DNA of 64,000 bases from Streptomyces griseoruber (GTDB lineage: Bacteria > Actinomycetota > Actinomycetes > Streptomycetales > Streptomycetaceae): contig NZ_KQ948768.1 in assembly GCF_001514205.1 (NCBI RefSeq), forward strand, positions 21,771-85,770, written 5' to 3'. Under the pieces are notes generated by a model that worked only from the letters and a program-made list of their open reading frames with translations, was not told the origin of the DNA and ran no database searches. Positions within the stretch are counted from its first letter, which is position 1. Every line of letters begins with the position of its first letter. Positions 10,438-31,417 of this stretch are shown in pieces. The position numbers and the translations under genes were made by a program.

Positions 10438-10470
10438 GCCCCTACCGGACCCCTACTGGACCCGTACCGG
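10438..10470 (-). promoter_or_regulatory. Three tandem 11-bp repeats upstream of peptide-importer operon
   Basis: GCCCCTACCGG (10438-10448), ACCCCTACTGG (10449-10459) and ACCCGTACCGG (10460-10470) follow each other with no spacer. They have the same sequence, period and orientation as the array at 41001-41033 before the PKS operon. They overlap the last codons of the SnoaL-like gene and lie 102 bp upstream of the binding-protein start. A TTAATT -10-like element is at about 10415-10420, some 20-25 bp downstream. The array probably binds an activator next to the -35 region. Confidence 0.6.
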
Positions 10471-10869
10471 GTACCGGGGTACCGAGCGCCGGTGCGCGAT
10501 GCGCCACCCCTTGGGGGTGCGGACGAGTACGTCGAGGTAGTCACCGTTGTGCGCGCTGCCGTCGGGGAGCAGCGCGAGGTAGCGGCTGCGGGCGCGCACG
10601 GTGCCGTAGGGGTCGGTGGGGTCGACGGTGAAGACCGTGTCCAGGGTGTGGTGGTCGGGGGATTGCGCCCCCAGGCTCCGGTTGAACTCCCTGATGGCTT
10701 CGAGGCCGTGGAACTCGCGCCCCGGTCCGGCCAGGATGATGACGCCGTCCTCGGTGAACACCTCCGCAAGACCGTCGAGGTCGCCGTTGTCGAAGACGTG
10801 AGCGAACAGAGAGAGCAGGTGCCGGAGTTCGGCGAGGTCGTCGTGACTGAGACCGGCAGGAAGGGACAT
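10453..10869 (-). CDS. SnoaL/NTF2-like protein, possible tailoring enzyme
   Basis: 138-aa alpha+beta barrel protein of the SnoaL_4 / NTF2-like superfamily. ATG 10869 has GGAG 7 nt upstream. Features: LRHLLSLFAHVFDNGDLDGLAEVFTEDGVI, a typical first helix pair and strand; GLEAIREFNRSLG; and a C-terminal VLVRTPKGWRIAHRRSVPR, the conserved last strand with W-R-I. The family includes polyketide cyclases, isomerases, dehydratases and catalytically silent proteins. It is the last gene of the minus-strand run SDR, SnoaL, SnoaL downstream of the PKS genes, so a role in processing the polyketide is plausible. The reaction cannot be assigned. Confidence 0.85.
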   Translation of the reverse strand: MSLPAGLSHDDLAELRHLLSLFAHVFDNGDLDGLAEVFTEDGVIILAGPGREFHGLEAIREFNRSLGAQSPDHHTLDTVFTVDPTDPYGTVRARSRYLALLPDGSAHNGDYLDVLVRTPKGWRIAHRRSVPRYPVRVQ

Positions 10870-10958
10870 GAGAAGCTCCAAGGAGAACGGGCGCTGCCCG
10901 GCCCGTGAACGGGCGGCCGGGCAGCGGATTTGTCGGGGTCAGCGCGTCGCCGAAGGCG

Positions 10959-11411
10959 TCACAGGTGTACGTCGGCGAGCTGCTGGATGATGCCGAGGCG
11001 GTCCGGCAGCACGTTGTAGCGGACGACCTGTCCGTCGCGGATGGTCAGCCAGCTGATGCTGTGCCCGGTGAAGGGCTTGCCGGTGGCGGGCACGCCGAAG
11101 ATGTTCCCGGTGTGCAGGCCCTCGATCTTCCAGAACACGATCACCCGGTCGCCCTCGGCGAGCAGGTCGGAGACGGTGACGTGGACGTCCTTGACGTTCT
11201 CCCACAGCCACTTGGCGTGTTCGCGGAAGTCCTCGCGGGTGCCGGTGCCGCCGACGCCGACCCGTGTCTCGTCGGCGGCGTCCGCGGCGACGATCTCGTC
11301 CAGGGTGTCGAGGCTGCGTCCGTCGACGAACTCCTCGAAGTAGCGCCGGGCGACGGTCTTGTTGCGTTCGATCTCGTTCTCGAAGTCGAAGTTGTTGTGG
11401 GTGGTGCTCAC
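10959..11411 (-). CDS. SnoaL-like polyketide cyclase-family protein
   Basis: 150 aa, SnoaL-like (ester cyclase) group. Landmarks: RNKTVARRYFEEFVDGRSLDTLDEIVAAD near the N terminus, REDFREHAKWLWENVKDVHVTVSDLLAEGDRVIVFWKIEGLHTG in the middle, and the family end motif GVPATGKPFTGHSISWLTIRDGQVVRYNVLPDRLGIIQQL. The paired Asp/His residues of this group act in acid-base catalysis of aldol-type ring closure in aromatic polyketide pathways. It lies between the SDR and the other SnoaL-like gene, all on the PKS strand. Here the PKS is modular, so the enzyme may catalyse a non-classical cyclisation or isomerisation; this is inference. Confidence 0.87.
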   Translation of the reverse strand: MSTTHNNFDFENEIERNKTVARRYFEEFVDGRSLDTLDEIVAADAADETRVGVGGTGTREDFREHAKWLWENVKDVHVTVSDLLAEGDRVIVFWKIEGLHTGNIFGVPATGKPFTGHSISWLTIRDGQVVRYNVLPDRLGIIQQLADVHL

Positions 11412-11436
11412 TTGGTGCCTGCTCTCTCTCGGTGGG

Positions 11437-12225
11437 TCAGTGGGCTGCGGGTGCGGGCGGCGGGGGCAGGATGCCTCCGTTGGCGCTCAGTCCGCCGTCG
11501 ACCGGGACGGTCACCCCGGTCACGTAGGAGGCGGCGGGCGAGGTCAGGAACCAGATGACCTCGGCCTGTTCCCGGGGGTCGGACCAGCGGTGGGCCGGGA
11601 TGCGGCCGGTGATGAATGCGGAGAAGTCGGGGTCGGCGATCTGGCCGGCCGTCAGCGCGGTGGCCGTACCGCCGGGGGCGATGGCGTTGACGCGGATGTT
11701 CTGGGCGGCGTAGTCGATGGCGGTGGCCCGCACGAGGTTGATGACGGCGGCCTTGGTGGCGTTGTAGCCCCAGGTTCCGGGGTCGCCGCGCAGCCCGGAG
11801 ACGGACGAGGTCGCCACGATCGAGCCGCCGCCCGAGGCACGCAGTGCGGGCACGGCGGACCGGATACCGAGCACGACGGAGCGCACGTTGACGGCGAACA
11901 GCCGGTCGAAGCGCTCGATCGCGCCGGGTGCCTCCAGCGGACCGGCCCCGCCGATGCCCGCGTTCAGCACGGCCGCGTCGAGCCGCCCGAAGCGCTCCAG
12001 GGCCAGCTCCACGGCGGCGGTGTTGGTGGATTCCTCGGCGACGTCGCCGAGGAGGGTGGCCACGCCGTCCAGGGTGCCCAGCTTGGCCAGCCCCTCCTCC
12101 TGTACGTCCACGGCGACCACCCGGTGACCGCGTTCGGCGAAGAGACGCGCGGTGGCCTCCCCGATTCCGGACGCGGCCCCGGTGACCAGCGTGACCGGCG
12201 CCGCGGGTGCGGCTTGTGACGTCAT
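11437..12225 (-). CDS. Short-chain dehydrogenase/reductase
   Basis: 262-aa SDR. The NAD(P)-binding TGAASGIG is at about residues 14-21, then VDVQEEG (acidic residue after beta-2, favouring NAD), LNAGIGG (the NAG motif), catalytic Ser in IVATSSVSG, and YNATKAAV (YxxxK). The end VTVPVDGGLSANGG is typical of classical SDRs. ATG 12225 has AAGGAG upstream. It lies 38 bp after the PKS thioesterase stop, so it is likely co-transcribed with the PKS genes. Likely role: oxidation or reduction of a hydroxyl or ketone on the released polyketide. Confidence 0.9.
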   Translation of the reverse strand: MTSQAAPAAPVTLVTGAASGIGEATARLFAERGHRVVAVDVQEEGLAKLGTLDGVATLLGDVAEESTNTAAVELALERFGRLDAAVLNAGIGGAGPLEAPGAIERFDRLFAVNVRSVVLGIRSAVPALRASGGGSIVATSSVSGLRGDPGTWGYNATKAAVINLVRATAIDYAAQNIRVNAIAPGGTATALTAGQIADPDFSAFITGRIPAHRWSDPREQAEVIWFLTSPAASYVTGVTVPVDGGLSANGGILPPPPAPAAH

Positions 12226-12263
12226 CGTCGACTCCTTCGTGCTGCGGGTGGGTTGGCGGCTGC

Positions 12264-15200
12264 TCAGGCGTGGCTCTCCAGCGTGTGCAGCCACTGGCGG
12301 GCAGCCTCGACCGTGGTCGGGGTGTGCTCCTCCAGTACGGTGAAGTGGTCGCCGGGGATGTCCACGACGCGGTGCGGCACGGGCCAGTAGGCGCGCCAGT
12401 CGTCACGGCCGGTGGGGTCCACGGCCATGTGGCGCAGAGGTGTGTCGGCGCGCAGCGCGAGGGTCGGTGCGGCGACGGGCTGGGGCTGCCAGGGAGCGAA
12501 GATGTTGTTGTATCCGCCCATCGCGGTCAGGCTCGCGTCGCTCCACACCATGTCGTAGGCCTCGATGCGGTCGAGCATGCCGGTGAGCAGGGCGGTCAGC
12601 CACCACTCCCCCATGCCCTCGCGGACGGCACTGTCGATGGGGTAGGTGTCGATCAGGAGGAGTCCGGCCGGTGTGCGGCCCTCCTGTTCCAGGCGGGCGG
12701 TGACCGCATGGGCGAGGCAGCCGCCCATGGACCGTCCCACGATGACGAACGGCCGGTCGTCGCCGACGAGTCGGCGCACGGTCTCGACGTGCTGGGTGAG
12801 GAACGTGTCCAGGCTGTCGGGCAGCAAGTCTGCGGCCCCCCAGCCCGGCGAGGGCACGACGAACAGGTCGCGTTCGCCCTGGAAGGCGTGGCCGAAGCGG
12901 GCGTACTCGTGCGGTCCCGAGATGGCGCTGAGGGCGGGGAAGCACACGACCGCGGTGTCGCGGTCGCCCTGTGCCAGGTGCAGCGGCTGCGGGGTGTGCA
13001 CCGCGCGTTCGTCGAGCGTGTACCGTCCGCGCAGTGCGGAGGCGACGCCGATGAGCGCGGAGGCGTCGGCGAACTTCCCCTCGGCGGCGAGCCGCCGGTA
13101 GAGCGTGGACAAGGGTTCGTCGTCGGGGGTGCGCGGTGCGGCGACGGGGCCGGAGTCCTGCACCGTACCCATCGACTCGTCGATGTGCACGGCGAGTTCG
13201 ACCGGCGTGGGATGGTCGAAGGTGATGGTGGCGGCGAGCCGCAGACCGGTGGCGGCGGTGAGGCGGTTGCGCAGTTCCACGGCGGCGAGCGAGTCGAGCC
13301 CGAGTTCGTTGAAGGGCGCGTCCCGCGTCACGGCTACCGGGCGGGTGGCCAGTACGGATGCGGTCTCGTCGCGGACGAGGGTGAGCAGGATCTCCTGCCG
13401 CTCCGCCGCCGTTCGCCCGGCGAGCCTGGCGGACAGCGCGGGTCCTTCCGTGGTGGCGCGGGCCGTCCGGCGGGGCGGTCGCACCAGGCCGCGCAGGAGC
13501 GCCGGGACCGGCTGCCTCTCGCGCAGTGCAGCCAGGTCCAGGGGCGCCGGCACCAGGTACGGCACCCCCAACGCGTGTGCACGGTCGAAGAGTTGCGTCC
13601 CCCGGTCGGTGGGCAGCGCGCGCAGGCCTGCCCGGCGGGCCCGGCCGAGGTCGGCTTCGGTGAGGTGGCCGGTGATGCCGCTGGGCTGCTCCCACTGGCC
13701 CCAGGCCAGGGACTGGGCGGGCAGCCCGAGGGTGTGGCGGTGGGCGGCGAGCGCGTCGAGGAAGGTGTTGGCCGCGGAGTAGGAGCCCTGGCCGGGGCCG
13801 CCGAGGACGGCCGCGACGGAGGAGTAGAGGACGAAGGCGTCCAGCGGGAGGTGCGCGGTCAGTTCGTGCAGATGCCAGGCTCCGTCGGCCTTCGGACGCA
13901 GCACGGTGTCGAGCCGGTCGGGGGTCAGGGCGTCGACGAGTCCGTCGTCGACGGTGCCGGCCGTGTGCACGACGGCCGTCAGGGGGTGGTGGGGCGGCAC
14001 CGAGGCGATGAGCGCGGCGAGCGCGCCGCGGTCGGCTGTGTCGACGGCCACGACGGTGACCTGTGCGCCCGCCGCGCTGAGTTCGGATGTCAACGCGTCG
14101 GCGCCAGGGGCCTGCGGGCCGCTGCGGGAAGCCAGGAGGAGGTGGCGTACGCCGTGTCGTGTGACGAGGTGACGGGCGAGGGCGGCGCCGAGCACACCGG
14201 TGCCTCCGGTGATCAGGACGGTCCCGTCCGGGTTCCACCCACCGCCGGCGGTCTCGTCGTCGGGGGTCCGGGGCGTCCTCGTCAGGCGGGGGACGTAGGC
14301 GGTGCCGGCACGGAGGGCGAGTCGGGGTTCGTCGGCCGCCCGGGCTGCCGCCACGGCGGCGGGGAGCAGAGCGGTGCTCTCCGGGACCCCGTCGGTGTCG
14401 ACCAGCAGCAGCCGGTCGGGCTGTTCCGCCTGAGCGGAGCTCAGCAGTCCCCACACGGGTGCGGAGGCCAGGTCCGGCCGGTCGGTCTCGCGTACGGCTT
14501 GTGCGGCACGGACGACGACGGCCAAGGGCGAGGGCGTCTCCGCACGCTGGTGCAACAGGTCCAGGGCCTCGGCCAGGGCGGCGCGGACACGTCCCGGAAC
14601 GTCACCGGACCCGTCCACTCCATCGAGGTGGACGACGTCCGGGACGGAGACCGGTCCGGGTCCGGTGGTCAACTCCCGCCATTCCAGGCGAAACAGGGAG
14701 TCGGGGTCGGTACTGCGGGCGGCGGCGAGTTGGCCGGCGGACACCAGACGGGCGTGCAGTCCGGTGATCGTCGCGACCGGGGCGCCCGATCCGTCCGCGA
14801 GGTCGACGGCGAGGGTGTCGGGTCCGGTGTGACGGAGGCGGACCCGCAGGGCGGTCGCGCCGTCGGCGTACAGCCGAACGCCCGTGTAGGCGAAGGGCAG
14901 TCGGCTGAACCCTTCCGGAGTGCCTGTCAGGTCGTCGTGCGCGGTGAGGTGGACGGCGGCGTCCAGCAGGGCGGGGTGGAGGCCGAAGCGGGCGGCGTCG
15001 GCGTGCTGCGGTTCGGGCAGGGCGACTTCGGCGAAGAAGGTGTCGCCGTGACGCCAGGCGGCGCGCAGTCCGCGGAACGCCGGGCCGTATTCCAGTCCGG
15101 AGGCCGCGAGTTCGGCGTACACGTCGTCGACGGGAACGGCGGTGGCGCCGGGCGGGGGCCAGGCGGCCAGGTCCGCGGTCTCGGCGGGCTCGTCGGCGGG

Positions 15201-18200
15201 CGGCGCGGTCAGGGTGCCCGTGGCGTTGCGGGCCCAGTCGCCGCCGGGGACTCGGGAACGGATGACGACCTCGCGAGCCCCCGTCGGATCGGCGGCGCCG
15301 ACCTCGACCTGGATCTGTACGGCACCGCGCGACGGCAGGACCAGCGGCCCCTCGACCACGAGTTCGGCGATGACGTCGACGCCGACCTCGTCACCCGCCC
15401 GCCGGGCGAGTTCGAGCAGCGCGGTGCCCGGGACGATCACGGTGCCCTGCACGGCGTGACCGGCCAGCCATGGGTGGGTGCGCAGGGAGAGGCTGCCGGT
15501 GAACAGGACCCCGTCGGTGTCGGGCAGCGGTACGGTCGCCGCGAGGAGCGGATGGCCCACGTCGTCAAGTCCGAGACCGGAGGGACGAGTCGTGGTGCCG
15601 GGCTCCAGCCAGTAGCGGCGGTGCTGGAAGGCGTAGGTGGGCAGGTCGGTGCGCCGGGCGCCGCTTGCGGCGAAGAAGGCGGACCAGTCGACGGGCCGGC
15701 CGCGGCCGTACAGCCGGCCGAGGGCGGCCGCCGCGGTCTCCGCCTCCGGCTTGTCGCGGTGCAGCGCGGGCAGCGCGAACGCGTCCTCCAGGGTGGCCCG
15801 GACCAGTGCGGTGAGCGTGCCGTCCGGGCCGAGTTCGAGGTAGGTGCCGGTACCGGCCGCGTCCAACGTGCGTACGACGTCCGCGAACCGGACGGCTTCC
15901 CTGACGTGCCGTACCCAGTAGTCGGCGGTGGTGATCTCGTCGTCCGTCGCGATCCGGCCGGTCACGTCGGAGACGACGGGAATCCGGGGCGCCCGGTAGG
16001 TGAGCCCCTTGGCCACCCGGGCGAACTCGGACAGCATGCCGTCCATGTGGGACGAGTGGAAGGCGTGGCTCACGGTGAGGCGTCGGGTGCGCCGGTTGCG
16101 TTGGGCGAAGCGGGCGCCGAGCGCGAGGACCGGTTCGATGTCGCCCGAGATCACCACGGAGGAAGGCCCGTTGACGGCCGCCACGTCCACCGCGACGTCC
16201 TGTGCGCCGAGTTCGGCCCGTACCTCCTCCTCGGTGGCCTGCACGGACATCATCGCCCCGCAACGGGGCAGTTGCTGCATCAGCCGGGCCCGGGCGGCGA
16301 CCAGCGCCGCCGCGTCCGGGAGGTCCAGCACTCCGGCCACGTGGGCGGCGGTCAGCTCGCCGACGGAGTGCCCGGCGACATGGTCCGGGAGGACACCCCA
16401 GGATTCGTAGAGGCGGAACAGGGCCACCTGGAGGGCGAAGAGGGCGGGCTGGGTGTACTCGGTGTCGTCCAGTCGGTGTCCGGTCGCGGTCACTTCGGCG
16501 ATCGGACGGTCCAGCAGCGGGTCGAGGTGGGCCGCGACCTCGTCGTAGGCCGCGGCGAAGGCGGGATGGGCGTCGTACAACTGCCGTCCCATGCCGCTCC
16601 GTTGACTGCCCTGTCCGGTGAAGAGGACGGCCAGGGAGCCGGGGTGGGCGGTCGCGGTGTCCGCCGGGCCGTTCTCCGCGAGGTCGCGCAGTGCGGTGAG
16701 CAGGGTGTCGCGGCTGTCGGCGACGATCGTGGTGCGCTCCTTGAGGGGGGCGCGGGTGGTGGCGAGCGAGTAGGCGACGTCCAGCGGGCGGGTGTGCGGC
16801 ACGTGTTCGGCGAGGCGGGCCGCCTGGGCGCGCAGGGCATCGGAGGTCTGCGCGGTGAGGACGAACGGCAGGGGCCCGGTGTCGCTCCCGGCGGGTGTCT
16901 CCGGCGCGTCGCCGGCGCCCGCTGCCGGGGCCTCCTCGATGATCACGTGCGCGTTGGTCCCGCTCGCGCCGAACGCGGACACACCGGCGCGCCTCGGGCG
17001 GCCCTCCTCGGTGGCCGGCCAGGGCTGCTCCTCGGTCAGCAGCCGTACCGCGCCCGCGGTCCAGTCGACGTAGGGGGTGGGTTCGTCGGCGTGCAGGGTG
17101 CGCGGGAGGACTCCGTGCCGGAGCGACTGGATCACCTTGATGACGCCGGCGACTCCGGCGGCGGCCTGGGTGTGGCCGATGTTGGACTTCAACGAGCCGA
17201 GCAGCAGGGGGCGTCCGGGCTCGCGCTGTTGTCCGTAGGTGGCCAGGATCGCCTGGGCCTCGATGGGGTCGCCGAGGGAGGTGCCGGTGCCGTGCGCCTC
17301 GACGGCGTCGACGTCTGCGGAGCGCAGCCCGGCGGCTTCGAGGGCCTGCCGGATGACGCGCTGCTGCGAGGGGCCGTTGGGCGCGGTGAGACCGTTGGAG
17401 GCGCCGTCCTGGTTGACGGCGGAACCGCGCAGGACGGCCAGCACCGGATGGCCCAGGCGCCGGGCGTCGGAGAGGCGCTCGACGAGCAGCAGCCCGACTC
17501 CCTCCGCCCAGCCCGTGCCGTCGGCGCCCGCGCCGAACGCCTTGCAGCGGCCGTCGGCGGACAGCCCGCGCTGCCGTGCGAACTCGACGAACCCCTGCGG
17601 CGTGGACATCACGCTCACGCCGCCGGCGAGCGCGAGGTCGGACTCCCCCGAGCGCAGGGACTGTGCGGCCAGGTGCAGGGCGACCAGGGACGACGAGCAC
17701 GCCGTGTCGACGGTCACGGCCGGGCCCTCGAAGCCGAAGGTGTAGGAGATCCGGCCCGAGGCGACGCTGTCCAGGCCACCGATGCCGAGATACCCCTCCA
17801 ACTCGCCCGGCGCGTCGCCGAGTCGCGGGGTGTAGTCGCCGCCCGCGATACCGGCGAAGACGGCGGTACGGCTGCCCTTGAGGGAACGCGGGTCGATGCC
17901 CGCGCGTTCGAAGGCCTCCCACGAGGACTCCAGCAGCAACCTGTGCTGGGGGTCGGTGGCGAGCGCCTCGCGCGGGGAGATGCCGAAGAACTCGGCGTCG
18001 AAGTCGCCCACGGTGTCGAGGAATCCGCCGTGCCGGGTGTAGGAGGTGCCGACGCGCTCCGGGTCCGGGTCGTAGACGGCGTCCAGGTCCCAGCCTCGGT
18101 CGTCGGGGAACTCGGTGATGGCGTCCACGCCGTCACGCACCAGCGCCCACAGGTCGTCCGGGGAGGCGACCCCGCCGGGCAGACGGCAGGCCATGCCGAT

Positions 18201-18314
18201 CACGGCGATCGGCTCGCGCCGGCTCTCCTCGACCTCCTGCAGCCGCCTGTTGGCCTGCCTGGCGTCGTTGAGCGCGCGCTTCAGATAGTCGCGGAGCTGC
18301 TGCTCGGTGGCCAT
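12264..18314 (-). CDS. Modular type I PKS, final module KS-AT-DH-KR-ACP-TE
   Basis: 2016 aa, the last PKS of the line. The N-terminal coiled docking helix (EQQLRDYLKRALNDARQ) matches the upstream protein's C-terminal docking tail. KS: Cys206 in TACSSS plus HGTGT and NIGHTQ. AT: Ser650 in GHSVGE and HAFHS, the malonyl-CoA signature. DH: His953 in HAVQGTVIVPG and HPALLDAAV, so it appears active. KR: TGGTGVLG, VDD in place of the LDD of B-type KRs, Tyr1512. ACP: Ser1675 in LDSLAA. TE: Ser1862 in GRSMGG and His1990 in GDHFT. No ER is present. Module 5 should add malonate, leave a 2,3-enoyl thioester, and release the chain as lactone or acid. The start gives the full docking helix. Confidence 0.96.
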   Translation of the reverse strand: MATEQQLRDYLKRALNDARQANRRLQEVEESRREPIAVIGMACRLPGGVASPDDLWALVRDGVDAITEFPDDRGWDLDAVYDPDPERVGTSYTRHGGFLDTVGDFDAEFFGISPREALATDPQHRLLLESSWEAFERAGIDPRSLKGSRTAVFAGIAGGDYTPRLGDAPGELEGYLGIGGLDSVASGRISYTFGFEGPAVTVDTACSSSLVALHLAAQSLRSGESDLALAGGVSVMSTPQGFVEFARQRGLSADGRCKAFGAGADGTGWAEGVGLLLVERLSDARRLGHPVLAVLRGSAVNQDGASNGLTAPNGPSQQRVIRQALEAAGLRSADVDAVEAHGTGTSLGDPIEAQAILATYGQQREPGRPLLLGSLKSNIGHTQAAAGVAGVIKVIQSLRHGVLPRTLHADEPTPYVDWTAGAVRLLTEEQPWPATEEGRPRRAGVSAFGASGTNAHVIIEEAPAAGAGDAPETPAGSDTGPLPFVLTAQTSDALRAQAARLAEHVPHTRPLDVAYSLATTRAPLKERTTIVADSRDTLLTALRDLAENGPADTATAHPGSLAVLFTGQGSQRSGMGRQLYDAHPAFAAAYDEVAAHLDPLLDRPIAEVTATGHRLDDTEYTQPALFALQVALFRLYESWGVLPDHVAGHSVGELTAAHVAGVLDLPDAAALVAARARLMQQLPRCGAMMSVQATEEEVRAELGAQDVAVDVAAVNGPSSVVISGDIEPVLALGARFAQRNRRTRRLTVSHAFHSSHMDGMLSEFARVAKGLTYRAPRIPVVSDVTGRIATDDEITTADYWVRHVREAVRFADVVRTLDAAGTGTYLELGPDGTLTALVRATLEDAFALPALHRDKPEAETAAAALGRLYGRGRPVDWSAFFAASGARRTDLPTYAFQHRRYWLEPGTTTRPSGLGLDDVGHPLLAATVPLPDTDGVLFTGSLSLRTHPWLAGHAVQGTVIVPGTALLELARRAGDEVGVDVIAELVVEGPLVLPSRGAVQIQVEVGAADPTGAREVVIRSRVPGGDWARNATGTLTAPPADEPAETADLAAWPPPGATAVPVDDVYAELAASGLEYGPAFRGLRAAWRHGDTFFAEVALPEPQHADAARFGLHPALLDAAVHLTAHDDLTGTPEGFSRLPFAYTGVRLYADGATALRVRLRHTGPDTLAVDLADGSGAPVATITGLHARLVSAGQLAAARSTDPDSLFRLEWRELTTGPGPVSVPDVVHLDGVDGSGDVPGRVRAALAEALDLLHQRAETPSPLAVVVRAAQAVRETDRPDLASAPVWGLLSSAQAEQPDRLLLVDTDGVPESTALLPAAVAAARAADEPRLALRAGTAYVPRLTRTPRTPDDETAGGGWNPDGTVLITGGTGVLGAALARHLVTRHGVRHLLLASRSGPQAPGADALTSELSAAGAQVTVVAVDTADRGALAALIASVPPHHPLTAVVHTAGTVDDGLVDALTPDRLDTVLRPKADGAWHLHELTAHLPLDAFVLYSSVAAVLGGPGQGSYSAANTFLDALAAHRHTLGLPAQSLAWGQWEQPSGITGHLTEADLGRARRAGLRALPTDRGTQLFDRAHALGVPYLVPAPLDLAALRERQPVPALLRGLVRPPRRTARATTEGPALSARLAGRTAAERQEILLTLVRDETASVLATRPVAVTRDAPFNELGLDSLAAVELRNRLTAATGLRLAATITFDHPTPVELAVHIDESMGTVQDSGPVAAPRTPDDEPLSTLYRRLAAEGKFADASALIGVASALRGRYTLDERAVHTPQPLHLAQGDRDTAVVCFPALSAISGPHEYARFGHAFQGERDLFVVPSPGWGAADLLPDSLDTFLTQHVETVRRLVGDDRPFVIVGRSMGGCLAHAVTARLEQEGRTPAGLLLIDTYPIDSAVREGMGEWWLTALLTGMLDRIEAYDMVWSDASLTAMGGYNNIFAPWQPQPVAAPTLALRADTPLRHMAVDPTGRDDWRAYWPVPHRVVDIPGDHFTVLEEHTPTTVEAARQWLHTLESHA

Positions 18315-18381
18315 CGGGGTACGTACCTCTTCCCGTCGGGTTGGTCCAGGTGGATCGGGCGGTCAGGGATGGAACGTCGTT

Positions 18382-31401
<13,020 letters not shown>

Positions 31402-31417
31402 GTGGTGGGTGCCTCTC

